A stretch of 64,000 nt of DNA from CAJXII01 sp965242915 (GCA_965242915.1 CBDETN010000027.1:124001-188000); one strand, 5' to 3'; positions 43,638 to 52,519 are shown, counted from the first letter of the stretch. Numbers and translations are program-made. Notes: generated from the sequence alone by a model not told the origin.

Positions 43638-45458
43638 CTATAAAATTCCCCACTGTTTAATAAAGTCATCATCACAATCAATAATGTTTCTTTGCCTTAA
43701 ATCATCAATTACACTTTTTGTACAAACCACATCATCCGGCCATCTTCGTTGAAAGTTATCATATCCATTTTTGTTTGTCGCATCAATCCCAATTGTATTT
43801 CCATCTATAAAAATATCTCGATTAGAATCAATGTTGTTTACAACTCTCCAAACCAACATATAGGCATTTTCTAAATCATTGTTTTTTTCATCAACAATTA
43901 CGAAAATCTTAATATGACTAAACAACGGTTTTAACTCTTCAAATAAATATCGCTGAGATCTGTTTTTTTCAACTGTTACTATAGCTATCGGATTTTTTGT
44001 ATCAGTATGATATTGTTTTAAATCTTTAATATCTTTACAAATTTCTCTTGTACGAACTAATAATTCACCATCATTTAAAATTGTAATTCCAGACTCTTCA
44101 ATTTCATTTCCTGTACAGTCAATTCCCAATTTCCCACCCAAAGCAAATCTTGGACTTGCATGGTCAAGTGCATCAACCACACCTTTTGTAATTAAAAGTT
44201 CTTCAGAATTTAGTCTATTTAAAATCCATTTTGTAATGGCTGTATCATCATCAAGTTCAGGTGCATCAGCCCCTACAAAAATAGCATGTTTTACAAAACT
44301 CATCTGCCCTACTCCCCAAAAAGCATGCATCATTTGTTGAGCGTGTCCTGGGTAGCTTACATTTATTTTTGCTAAAATCAGATTATGAAATACACCATTT
44401 TCAGGCATATAATAATCAATCAAATCGGGTGCTGTAGTTTTAAGTAAAGGTAAAAATATTCTCTCCGTTGCATATCCCATATACTTATCTTCAAGTAATG
44501 GTTTTCCTACAACCGTAGCTGCAAATATTGGGTTCTTTTTACTTGTGATACAAGTGACATCTAGTACAGGATATTCTTCTTCTAAAGTATAATATCCTGT
44601 ATGGTCACCAAATGGGCCCTCGATTTTTACGATATTTGGATCAACAAATCCTTCAATGACAAAATCAACATCATGAGGTACATAAATATCATTTGTAATT
44701 GATTTTACCAATTTAGCATTTTCTTTTTTTACAAATCCATAAAGTAATAATTCAAATACACCAATAGGTAACGGTGCTTGTCCACACCAAATATACATAG
44801 GATCCCCGCCGATACCAATAGAAACCGGCATTTTTTTACCTGCTTTTTTATATTCATGAAAAAAGTGGCTACTGTCTTTATGTATTTGCCAATGCATTCC
44901 AAGTTCTCCATCGCTGTAAACTTGAAGTCTATACATCCCGACATTTTGCATTTTTCCATCAAGACTTTGTGTATAAACCTGCCCCATGGTTATAAAAGGA
45001 CCACCATCTTGTTCCCAAGTAGTCAGAACCGGCAAATCACTTAATTTAGCATCATCATCTATTTTTATTATCTCTTGACAAATACCTTTTTTATTTAATC
45101 TTTTTGGCGGAACATTTTTCAAATTAAAAAGCTTACCAAACATTGCAATTTTATCTGCGAAACTTTTAGGTGGTTTCATTTTTAGAAGCCCCTCTATCTC
45201 ATTTGCTATTTTATTTGCATCTCCAATAAATAATTCAACTGCTTTTGGTGAACAAAAAACATTCATCAAAATTGGTGTATCAAAAGTTTTATTATTCTTT
45301 TTATCAATTGGATTTGTAAAAAGTAAAGCTTTGCTAATCTCTTGTTTTACTTCAATATAGGCAACATGAGGAATTTCAAGATTTATATCAAGCGGCTCAT
45401 CAATGATTTTTAACAAATCATTCTCTTCTAGAATTTTTATTATTTTATTATTTTTCAT
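43638..45458 (-). CDS. UbiD-family menaquinone biosynthesis decarboxylase
   Basis: A prenylated-FMN-dependent decarboxylase. 606 residues, the length of the form found in Campylobacterota that use the futalosine route (MqnL-like), where it removes the carboxylate of 1,4-dihydroxy-6-naphthoate-type intermediates. UbiD blocks: VGMYRLQVYSDGELGMHWQIHKDSSHFF, PVSIGIGGDPMYIWCGQAPLPIGVFELL, VDFVIEGFVDPNIVKIEGPFGDHTGYYTLEEEYPV and the catalytic E-x(n)-E pair near there. The C-terminus carries FQRRWPDDVVCTKSVIDDL. It stands alone on the minus strand between truA and an IS region. Confidence 0.85.
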   Translation of the reverse strand: MKNNKIIKILEENDLLKIIDEPLDINLEIPHVAYIEVKQEISKALLFTNPIDKKNNKTFDTPILMNVFCSPKAVELFIGDANKIANEIEGLLKMKPPKSFADKIAMFGKLFNLKNVPPKRLNKKGICQEIIKIDDDAKLSDLPVLTTWEQDGGPFITMGQVYTQSLDGKMQNVGMYRLQVYSDGELGMHWQIHKDSSHFFHEYKKAGKKMPVSIGIGGDPMYIWCGQAPLPIGVFELLLYGFVKKENAKLVKSITNDIYVPHDVDFVIEGFVDPNIVKIEGPFGDHTGYYTLEEEYPVLDVTCITSKKNPIFAATVVGKPLLEDKYMGYATERIFLPLLKTTAPDLIDYYMPENGVFHNLILAKINVSYPGHAQQMMHAFWGVGQMSFVKHAIFVGADAPELDDDTAITKWILNRLNSEELLITKGVVDALDHASPRFALGGKLGIDCTGNEIEESGITILNDGELLVRTREICKDIKDLKQYHTDTKNPIAIVTVEKNRSQRYLFEELKPLFSHIKIFVIVDEKNNDLENAYMLVWRVVNNIDSNRDIFIDGNTIGIDATNKNGYDNFQRRWPDDVVCTKSVIDDLRQRNIIDCDDDFIKQWGIL

Positions 45459-45580
45459 AGTGTTATTGTATAAAAATATTAATTAAAACATTGTAAACGA
45501 GTGATAGATTTATCAAATTTTTTAATTGTCTGCCGAGCGAACACAACGAACTGATCTGTCAACCCTATATCATACTAAGA
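45459..45580. other. Gap between ubiD and the IS256 element with a GC-richer patch
   Basis: No gene is seen. The part next to ubiD should hold its promoter. The patch CTGCCGAGCGAACACAACGA and following bases (about 45530-45570) is clearly GC-richer than its surroundings and cannot be assigned. It may be a relic of another short insertion, like the ones in coaBC and in the IS256 gene. Confidence 0.4.
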
Positions 45581-45822
45581 GAGAGTGTAAAATAAACTGT
45601 GTAAACCCAGCAGTTTCTTTTTAATCACTTCTCATATTTTGCCATAATCTCCTTAAAAAATATACTAAGTTGAGGATAAATCTCAAACCAATTTCTAATA
45701 CTAGAAGCATTCCATTTATTTTGTTGTTCAGCACAAGCCAGATACATCACTTTAAAAGCTGAATCTTCTGTTGGAAATGAACCCTTAGATTTAGTTTTTC
45801 TTTTTATAGTAGCATTTAAAGA

Positions 45823-46934
45823 CGCCAATTCACACTTAAAGTGCAACAAAACCAGCCAAAATTATGCCACCATTTTTCTTGAAACTTCCTTGAAAAATAT
45901 CTCATTTGGTGTGTAATATTTCAGAATCTTTCTTGGTCTATTATTTAGCCTATTTTGAATGATAGTTATTTGAGTTTGATTTATATTTTCAAAGCTATAT
46001 TTCTTGGGAATATATTCTCTAACTAGTCCATTTGTATGCTCATTCAATCCTCTTTGCCAAGATGAGTATGGATCACAAAAGTAAAACTTTAGATTTAATT
46101 TTTGAGCTATCTCTTCATGATAGGAGAACTCTTTACCATTATCTGAAGTAATTGTACGAACTAGTTTCTTTATTGGATGTAAAAGCTCTATAATAGCTTG
46201 TGTAACAACATCTGCTTTTTTAGATTCAACTATCTTCATAAGTGTAAATTTACTCTTTCTATCAACTAAGGTAACGATAGCACCTTTATGGTCTTTACCT
46301 ATAATTGTATCTACTTCAAAGTCACCAAATCTAGTTTTCTTTTCAATAATCTTAGCTCGTTTACTAATATTTACTCTATTTTTAATTTGACCTCTAGTCT
46401 TGTATTGACTACTTCTATTACCATACTTTTTATTTTTATGTCTCAATAATTTATATAATCGACCACCACTTCTTTGATTTGCATAAATGTATCTATATAC
46501 TGTTTCATATGAAATATTTACTATTTTATCTTTTTTCAATCTACCAACTAGTTGATCAGGAGATAAGCCATCTCTTAACATCTTACCAATTTTTAGTTTT
46601 AATTTATTAGTGAGTTTCTTATATCTATCTTTAAATTTATCTCTTGATACTGCTTTTATATGTGCATCATCTGCACTATAATATCCATTATTACTATTTC
46701 TACTTAGTTCTCTTGATATTGTAGATTTAGATACTTCAATTAGTTCTGCTATTTTTGTGATTGTATAGTTCTCGTTTTTATAAGCAAATATTTGATACCT
46801 TAAACCTAAGGTTAATTGTTTATACTTTTTCATTTAATGCTCCATTTATCCTGTAAGATATGTAGCTTAAATTGTATATCAATTAGCCTTACTATCTTAT
46901 ATTTCTAAATGTTGCACTTTAAGTGTGAATGTTC
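45823..46934 (-). mobile_element. IS30-family element nested in IS256 (1112 bp)
   Basis: Near both ends is the same 20-bp inverted repeat, ATTCACACTTAAAGTGCAAC (45828-45847) and its complement (46911-46930). Comparison with the uninterrupted IS256 copy at 62.1 kb places the junctions exactly: AAGA (45819-45822 and 46935-46938) is duplicated. The element then runs from 45823 to 46934, with 4-5 bases outside the repeats. It contains one complete transposase gene and appears intact. Confidence 0.92.
45862..46833 (-). CDS. IS30-family transposase
   Basis: 323 residues. The N-terminal HTH is typical of IS30 (YKQLTLGLRYQIFAYKNENYTITKIAELIEVSKSTISRELSRNS). The integrase core has the DDE residues in GDFEVDTIIGKDHKGAIVTLVDRKS, RTITSDNGKEFSYHEEIA and YFCDPYSSWQRGLNEHTNGLVREY, where the last Glu is in GLNEHTNGLVREY. 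YFCDPYSSWQRG-NE is a hallmark of the family. It is full length and undamaged, and probably active. Its stop lies 15 bases from the inner edge of the left inverted repeat. Confidence 0.94.
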   Translation of the reverse strand: MKKYKQLTLGLRYQIFAYKNENYTITKIAELIEVSKSTISRELSRNSNNGYYSADDAHIKAVSRDKFKDRYKKLTNKLKLKIGKMLRDGLSPDQLVGRLKKDKIVNISYETVYRYIYANQRSGGRLYKLLRHKNKKYGNRSSQYKTRGQIKNRVNISKRAKIIEKKTRFGDFEVDTIIGKDHKGAIVTLVDRKSKFTLMKIVESKKADVVTQAIIELLHPIKKLVRTITSDNGKEFSYHEEIAQKLNLKFYFCDPYSSWQRGLNEHTNGLVREYIPKKYSFENINQTQITIIQNRLNNRPRKILKYYTPNEIFFKEVSRKMVA

Positions 46935-47691
46935 AAGATTCAATAGGATTTGTTGTATAAATTAATTTTCTCACAGAATCTGGATATTTAAAAAATGTAG
47001 ACAATTCAGACCAGTGATTTGTCCAAGAAACAGTAATGTTAGGATATTTTTTACCCCAGATATCATTAAACTCTGTAAGTGCTAATTGTCCATCTTCTTC
47101 AGTGTAAGCTGTATAAACTGATTTTAAATCTTTAGCAACTGCTTTTCTATCTTTCCAAGATACAAACTTTAATGAACTTCTTATTTGATGTACTATACAC
47201 CTTTGTATCTCTGCCTTAGGATAAACTGCACTAATTGCTTCACTAAGACCATCTATTGCAAAGATAAGTACATCTTGTACTCCTCTTTTTTGAATATCAT
47301 TTAAAACTGTAAGCCAATATTTACTAGTTTCATTTTCACCTATCCAAATACCTATAATCTCTTTTTTACCTTCTAGTGTAACTCCTAGCATTATATATGC
47401 AGCTATATTTTTAACTATTCTATCAACTCTAATTTTAAGTACTGTTGCATCCATAAAGATTATTGGATATATCTTTTCTAAGGGTCTTATTTGCCACTCT
47501 TTAGCTTTTTCGATAACTTTTTCTGTAATGTTAGATATGGTTTGAGTTGATAATTCATAACCATATAAATCATCAAGATGAAGTTGTATATCTCTTACAC
47601 TCATACCTTTGGTATAGAGTGATATTATCATATCTTCACTACCATTTAGTAGTATTTCTCTTTTTTTAACAAGTTGTGGTTCAAAGCTTGA

Positions 47692-47719
47692 TTCTCATGG
47701 AGCGTAGCGGAATCCACAC
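47692..47719. repeat. 28-bp GC-rich insertion within the IS256 transposase
   Basis: Removing these 28 bases (minus strand GTGTGGATTCCGCTACGCTC and 8 more) joins ...IPRDLQ to SSFEPQLVKK with the family spacing. The insertion length (3n+1) explains the frameshift. It has partial inverted symmetry (GATTC/GAATC) and is GC-richer than the IS. Origin is unknown. Confidence 0.6.
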
Positions 47720-48047
47720 TTGCAAATCTCTTGGAATCGCAACATCTATATTTCCATATTTTAATTTTATAGTTTTATCGTTGTAACCGTTACGATAGTT
47801 CTGATTGTCTGATTCTTGATGTTTATCATAACCTAAGTGTGAGGTTAGCTCTTCTTGTGATGCAGTTTGTATTACCTCTTTGAGTATATTTTTAAACTCT
47901 TTTCTAATATCATCTAATCCTGTAAATGTTCCATTAGCTATTTGTCTTTTTAATTCTTCTGTATTTAATAAATTCATTATGTAAATCCTTAATATTTTTC
48001 ATATTTGATATTTTATCAAATAATCATATTTTTGGATTTACAGTCCC

Positions 48048-48212
48048 GATGAAAATAGCTATCCAATAGAGATGTTTTATACTTTGGATTTTCCTGCTTT
48101 GTTTTTTGTATCCCAAAAAGATAAATCATTTTTAACTAATCCTGTCTTTGGGTATATCTCAGCAGATAAATTAATCAGTATCATTAAACCTTTATTTGCT
48201 CGTAGAGATTAA
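48048..48212 (+). pseudogene. C-terminal fragment of a thioredoxin-fold protein
   Basis: An open frame of 54 codons runs from the IS256 right end to TAA at 48210. It encodes ENSYPIEMFYTLDFPALFFV, SQKDKSFLTNPVFGYISADK and LISIIKPLFARRD. This matches the last strands and helix of thioredoxin-like proteins, with a cis-Pro-like FPALFFV strand and an F-G-Y turn. The 5' part with any CxxC is missing. The end overlaps the convergent prfB by 21 bases. Confidence 0.6.
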
Positions 48213-49286
48213 AACATCCTCAATTACTTTATCCAAATCCCCATCTAAAATAGCATCAATATTTGAATAACCAATATTACTTCTAGTATCTTTGACTTGT
48301 TGATAAGGTTGCATCACATACGAACGAATTTGATGTCCCCATCCAATTTCACTTTTAGAAATTCCGTCTTTTTCGGCTTTTTGTTTCTCAAGCTCCAATT
48401 CATAAAGTCTTGATTTTAACATCTTCATAGCACTTGCTTTATTTTTATGTTGACTTCTGTCATTTTGACACTGAACTACAACATTTGTCTCAATATGTGT
48501 AATTCTAATAGCTGATTCTGTTTTATTTACATGTTGACCGCCAGCCCCGCTGGCTCTATATGTATCTATTCTTATATCTTTATCTTCAATTTCTATATCA
48601 ATATTATCATCAACTTCAGGAGATACCATAACTGATGCAAAGGAGGTATGCCGTTTGGCATTGGAATCAAACGGACTGATTCGTACAAGTCTGTGAATTC
48701 CATTTTCAGTTTTTAAATAACCATAAGCATTAATTCCGCTTACAATAAAACTGACATCTTTTATACCCGCTTCATCCCCCGCCTGATAATCCAAAATCTC
48801 AATTTTGAAATCTTTTTTTTCAGCCCATCTGAGATACATACGATAAAGCATATTAGCCCAATCACAACTTTCAGTTCCACCGGCTCCCGGGTGAATAGTT
48901 ACAATGGCATTGCTTCCATCATCATCACCGCTTAACATAACTTCAACTTCTGTTTTTGCTATTATCTCTTCAAGTGCTGGTGCTTCTTCAAAAAGTGTTT
49001 GTATTGTTTCCTCATCTTTTTCTTCGTACGCCATCTCATATAATTCATTGGCATCTGTTAAAGTTTCATTTGCTTTTTTAAACTTATTTAAACGACCAAG
49101 AAGTCTGTTTTTTTCTTGACCTATTTTTGTTGCTTGTTCTTGGTTGTTCCAAAAATCTGGATTTTGTTCTAATGTAGTTATCTCTTCAAGTCTAGCTTGA
49201 ATTTCATTTGGCTTTAAAATCAATTCTATATTTTCTAATTTCTGATTTAATATTTTTAAAGTTTGTGTGTATTCATAATTATCCAT
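48192..49286 (-). CDS. prfB: Peptide chain release factor 2
   Basis: RF2 reads UGA and UAA stop codons. 364 residues. GAGGQHVNKTESAIRIT carries the catalytic GGQ, and the SPF tripeptide of stop-codon recognition is visible in VRISPFDSNAKRHTSFASV. The frame is uninterrupted; there is no UGA programmed frameshift near codon 25, unlike E. coli. The N-terminal helical domain and C-terminal half are complete. It diverges from the GspF-like gene across 34 bases. Confidence 0.95.
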   Translation of the reverse strand: MDNYEYTQTLKILNQKLENIELILKPNEIQARLEEITTLEQNPDFWNNQEQATKIGQEKNRLLGRLNKFKKANETLTDANELYEMAYEEKDEETIQTLFEEAPALEEIIAKTEVEVMLSGDDDGSNAIVTIHPGAGGTESCDWANMLYRMYLRWAEKKDFKIEILDYQAGDEAGIKDVSFIVSGINAYGYLKTENGIHRLVRISPFDSNAKRHTSFASVMVSPEVDDNIDIEIEDKDIRIDTYRASGAGGQHVNKTESAIRITHIETNVVVQCQNDRSQHKNKASAMKMLKSRLYELELEKQKAEKDGISKSEIGWGHQIRSYVMQPYQQVKDTRSNIGYSNIDAILDGDLDKVIEDVLISTSK

Positions 49287-49309
49287 AAAATCATTGTACT
49301 AAAATTAGG

Positions 49310-49315
49310 TATAAT
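49310..49315 (+). promoter_or_regulatory. -10 box (TATAAT) 5 bases before the GspF-like gene
   Basis: A perfect TATAAT ends 5 bases before the ATG at 49321. Transcription would begin at the start codon, so the mRNA should be leaderless. Confidence 0.5.
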
Positions 49316-49320
49316 ACTTT

Positions 49321-50490
49321 ATGAAGCTAAAAATATTTTATCAAAAGAATGGCAAAGTTAAAACTAAAATAATTGATGAAACTAATGTAAAAGAATTTCC
49401 AGAAAATATTATCAAAATAAAGCAAATTAAAAAACTAAAAGATTATTTTAGTATATCATTTTCATCTTATGATGAAGTGGTAGATATTTTTAAAGAGCTT
49501 AATATTATTTTAAATACTAATTTATCTTTGAGTCAAAGTATTGATATTTTAATGCAGGGAAACAAAAACAGTAAAATTCATAAAGTTTTATTATCCATTC
49601 GTACTGCATTAGAAAATGCTCAACCTGTTTATCAAGCTTTAAAACAACACAAAAAGTATATAGGCAGTTTGCCGATTTTATTTTTTCAATTAGGGGAAGA
49701 GAATGCAGATATTAAAAATAGTATAAATGCTTTATCTATTATCCTTATTGAAAACCAAAAATCAAAGAAACAATTTATTAGTGCTTTGAGTTATCCTATG
49801 CTTTTAACTGTTACATTATTTATATCTGTAACAATAATTTTTAATTTTGTAATACCGCAATTTGAACATATTTTTATTCAATATGGAGACAATCTTCCAT
49901 TTGCAACTTCATCTTTATTACTTGTTAAAAACTTTTTTGAAGAGTTTTATTATATAATTTTTATTTTACTAGGATTAATAATATTAACTATAAAATATTT
50001 TTATATAAAAAATATCACCTTTTTTGATAAAGTGATAGCTTTATATATACCATTGATCAGCCATCTGTATCGTCAATTTATATTTTATAGATTCTTTTTA
50101 TCACTCAGTATGTTGGTAAAATCAAACTATCAATTTCAAACAGCATTAAAAAGTACAATAATGATAGTAAAAAACAGGTATATTTTATATCAATTAAATC
50201 AAATAATAAATACTATAGAAAATGGTTCAAATATATCACAGGCTTTTGCGCAAACATCACTGGTGGATAATTTAACAATAAGACTTTTACATACAGCACA
50301 GGAAACCAATACTTTACCGACAATCTTATCAAATATTACAAATATCTATAAACAACGATTAGGCGATAGTATTAAGCATTTTTCCAGTGCAATTGGACCA
50401 TTGTTTATATTGATTTTATCTGCATTTACTTTGTGGATTATTTTGGCGATTATGTTGCCGTCTTTGAATATAGGAACTATTTTAAACTAA
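49321..50490 (+). CDS. GspF/PilC-family inner-membrane platform protein
   Basis: 389 residues. Two T2SSF domains: the first has ELNIILNTNLSLSQSIDILMQGNKN and FFQLGEENADI, the second has FFLSLSMLVKSNYQFQTALKS and LLHTAQETNTLPTIL. Membrane helices are at about 160-185, 210-232 and 360-382. It forms the platform on which the assembly ATPase builds a pilus or pseudopilus; in Campylobacter the equivalent CtsF is needed for DNA uptake. No ATPase gene is adjacent. The prepilin peptidase at 41.1 kb and the bitopic protein at the left edge may belong to the same machine. Confidence 0.85.
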   Translation: MKLKIFYQKNGKVKTKIIDETNVKEFPENIIKIKQIKKLKDYFSISFSSYDEVVDIFKELNIILNTNLSLSQSIDILMQGNKNSKIHKVLLSIRTALENAQPVYQALKQHKKYIGSLPILFFQLGEENADIKNSINALSIILIENQKSKKQFISALSYPMLLTVTLFISVTIIFNFVIPQFEHIFIQYGDNLPFATSSLLLVKNFFEEFYYIIFILLGLIILTIKYFYIKNITFFDKVIALYIPLISHLYRQFIFYRFFLSLSMLVKSNYQFQTALKSTIMIVKNRYILYQLNQIINTIENGSNISQAFAQTSLVDNLTIRLLHTAQETNTLPTILSNITNIYKQRLGDSIKHFSSAIGPLFILILSAFTLWIILAIMLPSLNIGTILN

Positions 50491-50547
50491 AGAAAAATTA
50501 GATATAATCGCTTAATAATAAAATTAAATTTAAATTATGGAAAACAA

Positions 50548-51102
50548 ATGGAACAATCAGTTAGAGATATGTTAGAATATATTGGGGAAGACTCTTCAAG
50601 AGAAGGACTTCTTGATACTCCTAAGAGAGTTGCAAAGGCTTGGAAGTTTATGTGCAGCGGATATGATAAAGATGCAAAAGAGATAATAAAGTCAGCACTT
50701 TTTACAAGTACAAATGATGAAATGGTAATAGTAAAAGATATAGAATTTTATTCAATGTGTGAACATCATATGTTACCGATAATCGGTCGTGCCCATGTTG
50801 CATATATACCAAATGGTAAAGTTGTGGGATTAAGCAAAATACCAAGAGTGGTAGATGTATTTGCAAGAAGACTTCAAATTCAAGAGCAAATGACCGAGCA
50901 AATTGCAGATGCTATAAATGAAGCAATTTCTCCCAAAGGTGTGGCGGTTGTTTTAGATGCAAGACACATGTGTATGGAGATGAGAGGTGTTGAGAAAATT
51001 TGTTCAACTACTGTTACTTCAGCACTTCGCGGAATATTTAAAAAAGAGAAGAAAACAAAAGATGAATTTCTATCTATAATTTCTGGGTCGTTTGGTAAAT
51101 AA
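50548..51102 (+). CDS. folE: GTP cyclohydrolase I FolE
   Basis: Converts GTP to 7,8-dihydroneopterin triphosphate for folate. 184 residues. The zinc and catalytic residues are in FYSMCEHHMLPIIGRAHVAYIPNGKVVGLSKI and DARHMCMEMRGVEKICSTT (Cys and His ligands). QEQMTEQIADAI is the usual helix. A TATAAT at about 50503 gives a leader of about 40 bases. It is convergent with gmk, with 3 bases between stops. Confidence 0.95.
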   Translation: MEQSVRDMLEYIGEDSSREGLLDTPKRVAKAWKFMCSGYDKDAKEIIKSALFTSTNDEMVIVKDIEFYSMCEHHMLPIIGRAHVAYIPNGKVVGLSKIPRVVDVFARRLQIQEQMTEQIADAINEAISPKGVAVVLDARHMCMEMRGVEKICSTTVTSALRGIFKKEKKTKDEFLSIISGSFGK

Positions 51103-51105
51103 CTG

Positions 51106-51726
51106 TTAATGCCAACTTTTGATAATATTATCAATATCAAATAATTTTGTTTTAGCTTGTGCTGCATTTGCAATTGAGGTAAGTAACTTTGAGGCTTCTT
51201 CTAAATTATCATTTATTATAAAATAATCATATTTGCCAAGTTGTTCTATCTCATTTGTTGCATTATTAAGTCTTTTAGAAATTATATCTTCACTATCCGT
51301 ACCTCTATTGGTTAGTCTGTGTTTTAGCTCTTCTAAAGATGGTGTAGTTATAAATACTGAAGTTGTAATATCACTTAATTTTTGTTTTACTATACGATGA
51401 CCTTGAACATCAATATCAAATATCACTAATTTCCCAGTATTTAAAGCACTGATAATTGGTTTTAAAGATGTTCCGTAATAGTTTCCATGAACTATAGCAT
51501 GTTCTAAAAAATGACCTTCATGAATATCATTTTCAAATTCATCTTTAGACACAAAATGATAATCAACTCCATCTTTTTCACCATCTCTGGGCTCTCTTGT
51601 TGTCGTGGAAATTGAGAAGTAGTAATCTTTGATTGTTTTATACACCTCTTTAAGTAAAGAACTTTTTCCACAACCGCTAGGACCTGATATTAATAAAACA
51701 GCACCTTTATTTAGGTAATTATTCAT
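51106..51726 (-). CDS. gmk: Guanylate kinase
   Basis: Phosphorylates GMP to GDP. 206 residues. P-loop LISGPSGCGKSSLL at about residues 13-26. The GMP-binding block is STTTREPRDGEKDGVDYHFVSKDEFE, and IFDIDVQGHRIVKQ is next. The LID region carries LKHRLTNRGTDSEDIISKRLNNA. It overlaps the upstream acidic-protein gene by 8 bases, in the order found in Campylobacter. Confidence 0.95.
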   Translation of the reverse strand: MNNYLNKGAVLLISGPSGCGKSSLLKEVYKTIKDYYFSISTTTREPRDGEKDGVDYHFVSKDEFENDIHEGHFLEHAIVHGNYYGTSLKPIISALNTGKLVIFDIDVQGHRIVKQKLSDITTSVFITTPSLEELKHRLTNRGTDSEDIISKRLNNATNEIEQLGKYDYFIINDNLEEASKLLTSIANAAQAKTKLFDIDNIIKSWH

Positions 51727-52519
51727 TTGATTTTTCTACTTTTAGTTTTAAGGTAATCTCTTTACCATTTGTTAATTCATCTACGATATTTTGTCCTAAT
51801 TTATTTAATAAAGGAGATATCTCATTCATAGAATATTTATTTAACATTAATTTGATAGGCTCATCCTTGTCAAATTTATATTCTCTTGCTTCATCGATGG
51901 CTTTATCAATAATATTTGATAAATCAATCCAATCTTTTTCATCGTCATTATCAGTATTATCGTTATTTGAAGAGCTATTAATGCTTTCATCAATAGCTGT
52001 ATCATAATCCAACATATTTTGGATTTTAGATAATTCTTTAGAATCTAATACTCCACCCCCTTTTATAAAGGCACCTTCCACAATACTTTCATCTGATTCT
52101 TCAACAATCTCATCACAAATATCATCTGCAAGTGTTTCTATAAATTCCAATGAATCGGTAATCTCAGTGTCTTTACCCTTTTCTTCTGTTGGAGAATATT
52201 TGTTTACTTCGCCGTGCGGTATCTCTATTAATTGAATCTGTTTTTGTAAAATTGATAATAAGGCAGATGGTAAAAAAGGTTTAGGTATGACAAAGTCACC
52301 TAAATTATCAATATCTTCTTTTGTAATTATTCCAAAACTTTTTGTATAATCAGAAGTTGGAAAGCTGTCATCCAAGCACACATCTTCAACTATAATCAAA
52401 TCATAATTTTTATTTACAACACAAATATCCAATGTGGTCAGTTCAATATTAAGCTTTATCGAAACAAGATTAAATATTTGTTTAATAATTGCTGTTTTTG
52501 ATATTAATAGTAAAGTCAT
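51719..52519 (-). CDS. Highly acidic protein with degenerate receiver domain
   Basis: 266 residues. Residues 1 to about 98 resemble a response-regulator receiver: YDLIIVEDV as the third strand and the conserved Lys in FVIPKPFLPSALLSIL. A very acidic low-complexity linker follows (about 105-205, many Asp, Glu, Ser, Asn; SSSNNDNTDNDDEKDW), then a C-terminal module ending LTNGKEITLKLKVEKSNE. By position (gmk - this - ABC ATPase - tsf - rpsB) it matches the 'highly acidic protein' gene of Campylobacter jejuni, where, as I recall, fliR lies next. The C-terminus resembles that of the 84-residue flagellar protein at 18808. Function unknown. Confidence 0.7.
   Translation of the reverse strand: MTLLLISKTAIIKQIFNLVSIKLNIELTTLDICVVNKNYDLIIVEDVCLDDSFPTSDYTKSFGIITKEDIDNLGDFVIPKPFLPSALLSILQKQIQLIEIPHGEVNKYSPTEEKGKDTEITDSLEFIETLADDICDEIVEESDESIVEGAFIKGGGVLDSKELSKIQNMLDYDTAIDESINSSSNNDNTDNDDEKDWIDLSNIIDKAIDEAREYKFDKDEPIKLMLNKYSMNEISPLLNKLGQNIVDELTNGKEITLKLKVEKSNE

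Larger units (their letters stand above)
45625..47977 (-). pseudogene. IS256-family transposase, three lesions
   Basis: Read leftward from the ATG at 47977: the N-terminal part (FTGLDDIRKEFKNILKEVIQTASQEELTSHLGYDKH, IDVAIPRD) is broken by a 28-bp insertion (47692-47719) after LQ. The frame then continues SSFEPQLVKKREILLNGSED and the DDE region (IIFMDATVLKIRVD, LIFAIDGLSEAI). Nine bases are deleted there compared with copy B, so the family motif DGLxGFxEAI has lost NGF. After TTNPIES the IS30 element intervenes and the end LNATIKRKTKSKGSFPTEDS resumes at 45822 to the stop at 45625. The gene is inactive. Confidence 0.9.
45581..48047 (-). mobile_element. IS256-family (Mutator-type) element, copy A, decayed and interrupted by IS30
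   Basis: The left end GAGAGTGTAAAATAAACTGT is shared exactly with copy B (61903). The right end is taken at CAGTCCC (48041-48047), whose inverse GGGACTGTAAAT resembles the left end (common TGTAAA) and typical IS256 ends. No 8-9 bp target duplication is visible, so the flanks may have rearranged. The element contains the IS30-type insertion 45823-46934 and three lesions of its own. On its right it has replaced the 5' part of a thioredoxin-fold gene. Confidence 0.82.

Noticed and set aside
48192..49286. Programmed frameshift in prfB
   Set aside because: The frame is continuous from ATG to stop; no in-frame UGA near codon 25 is present.
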